Source of the DNA: a virus
Direction: 5' to 3' (one strand)
IMG/VR virus record: IMGVR_UViG_3300037502_004187
Location: 1 to 22,276 of that record
DNA length: 22,276 bases
The translations under genes were made by a program, and so were the position numbers. Below the pieces are notes generated by a model. The model was given only the letters and a program-made list of their open reading frames with translations, made no database searches and was not told the origin of the DNA. This document shows positions 22,202 through 22,276 of this stretch, one piece after another. Positions within the stretch are counted from its first letter, which is position 1. Each line of letters opens with the position of its first letter.

Positions 22202-22276
22202 ATGACACTTGCCTATAGTATTCAAGAAAGTGAAAAAAATAGACTGGCAAAAGAGAACGCTGAAGAAGAATGTATA
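22202..22276 (+). CDS. Open frame at the right edge, possible N-terminus of the integrase
   Basis: ATG 22202 opens 25 codons (MTLAYSIQESEKNRLAKENA...) with no stop before the window ends. The frame is open back to 22136. If the ends join, it runs in phase into the integrase ATG at base 1 and would make a protein of about 336 residues. The amino acids look like a charged helix. There is no good ribosome site. If the window is linear, this is simply the start of an unknown partial gene. Confidence 0.4.
   Translation, partial: MTLAYSIQESEKNRLAKENAEEECI

Noticed and set aside
1-22276. tRNA genes or tRNA-end attachment sequence
   Set aside because: No cloverleaf or T-loop sequence (GGTTCGAATCC-like) was found by eye on either strand.

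Overview
The window is an AT-rich (low-GC) temperate siphophage genome, or nearly all of one. The likely host is a low-GC Bacillota bacterium, probably a Clostridia-type anaerobe. Three things point there: strong AGGAGG/GAGGTG ribosome sites at almost every gene, the Firmicutes prophage gene order (TerS, PBSX-type TerL, SPP1-type portal, MuF protein, DUF4355-type scaffold, capsid, connectors, tail tube, G/GT, tape measure, Dit, Tal, fibre, holin, amidase), and clostridial-looking holin and amidase proteins. The species cannot be named from the sequence.

Layout. 1-936 is a tyrosine integrase with a complete catalytic set and a strong terminator behind it. 1200-1590 is the lysogeny switch: a 67-residue XRE repressor on the minus strand, divergent from a near-consensus TTGACA-N17-TACAAT promoter that drives the early region. 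1591-5904 is the early region: a winged-helix replication-type protein, a repeat-rich non-coding stretch, a 154-residue unknown, more repeats, a small DUF5659-like protein, iteron-like repeats, a second protein with two helix-turn-helix-like regions (candidate replication initiator), two small ORFs and a PD-(D/E)XK nuclease. 5998-8241 is the terminase, with TerS and TerL separated by an unusual 591-base hairpin-rich gap. 8257-13706 is the head and neck module through the tail tube. 13781-20902 is the tail, including a clear -1 frameshift site (A AAA AAC) that fuses gpG to gpT. 20986-21995 is lysis (holin, amidase). 21996-22276 holds inverted repeats and an open reading frame that runs off the end.

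How it works together. Integrase and repressor would maintain lysogeny. Release of the early promoter would express the replication-type proteins, and the late genes follow on the same strand with short overlaps. Intrinsic terminators sit directly after the scaffold, capsid and tail-tube genes, suggesting that structural-protein ratios are tuned by partial termination. The reading frame at the right end is in phase with the integrase ATG at base 1, and the lysis-(att?)-integrase order across that junction is the usual circular phage order. The window may therefore be a whole circular genome of about 22 kb, which would be very small for a siphophage and lacks any recognisable helicase, primase, SSB or polymerase.

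Most unusual feature. A mosaic repeat array (about 2399-2796 and 3361-3616) contains nine related units. Each has a ribosome-site-like AGGA or G-run, a short A-run, an ATG or ACG, and a 10-12 codon micro-frame ending in a stop. The array sits upstream and downstream of the 154-residue gene and upstream of the DUF5659-like gene. I do not recognise it as any described element.
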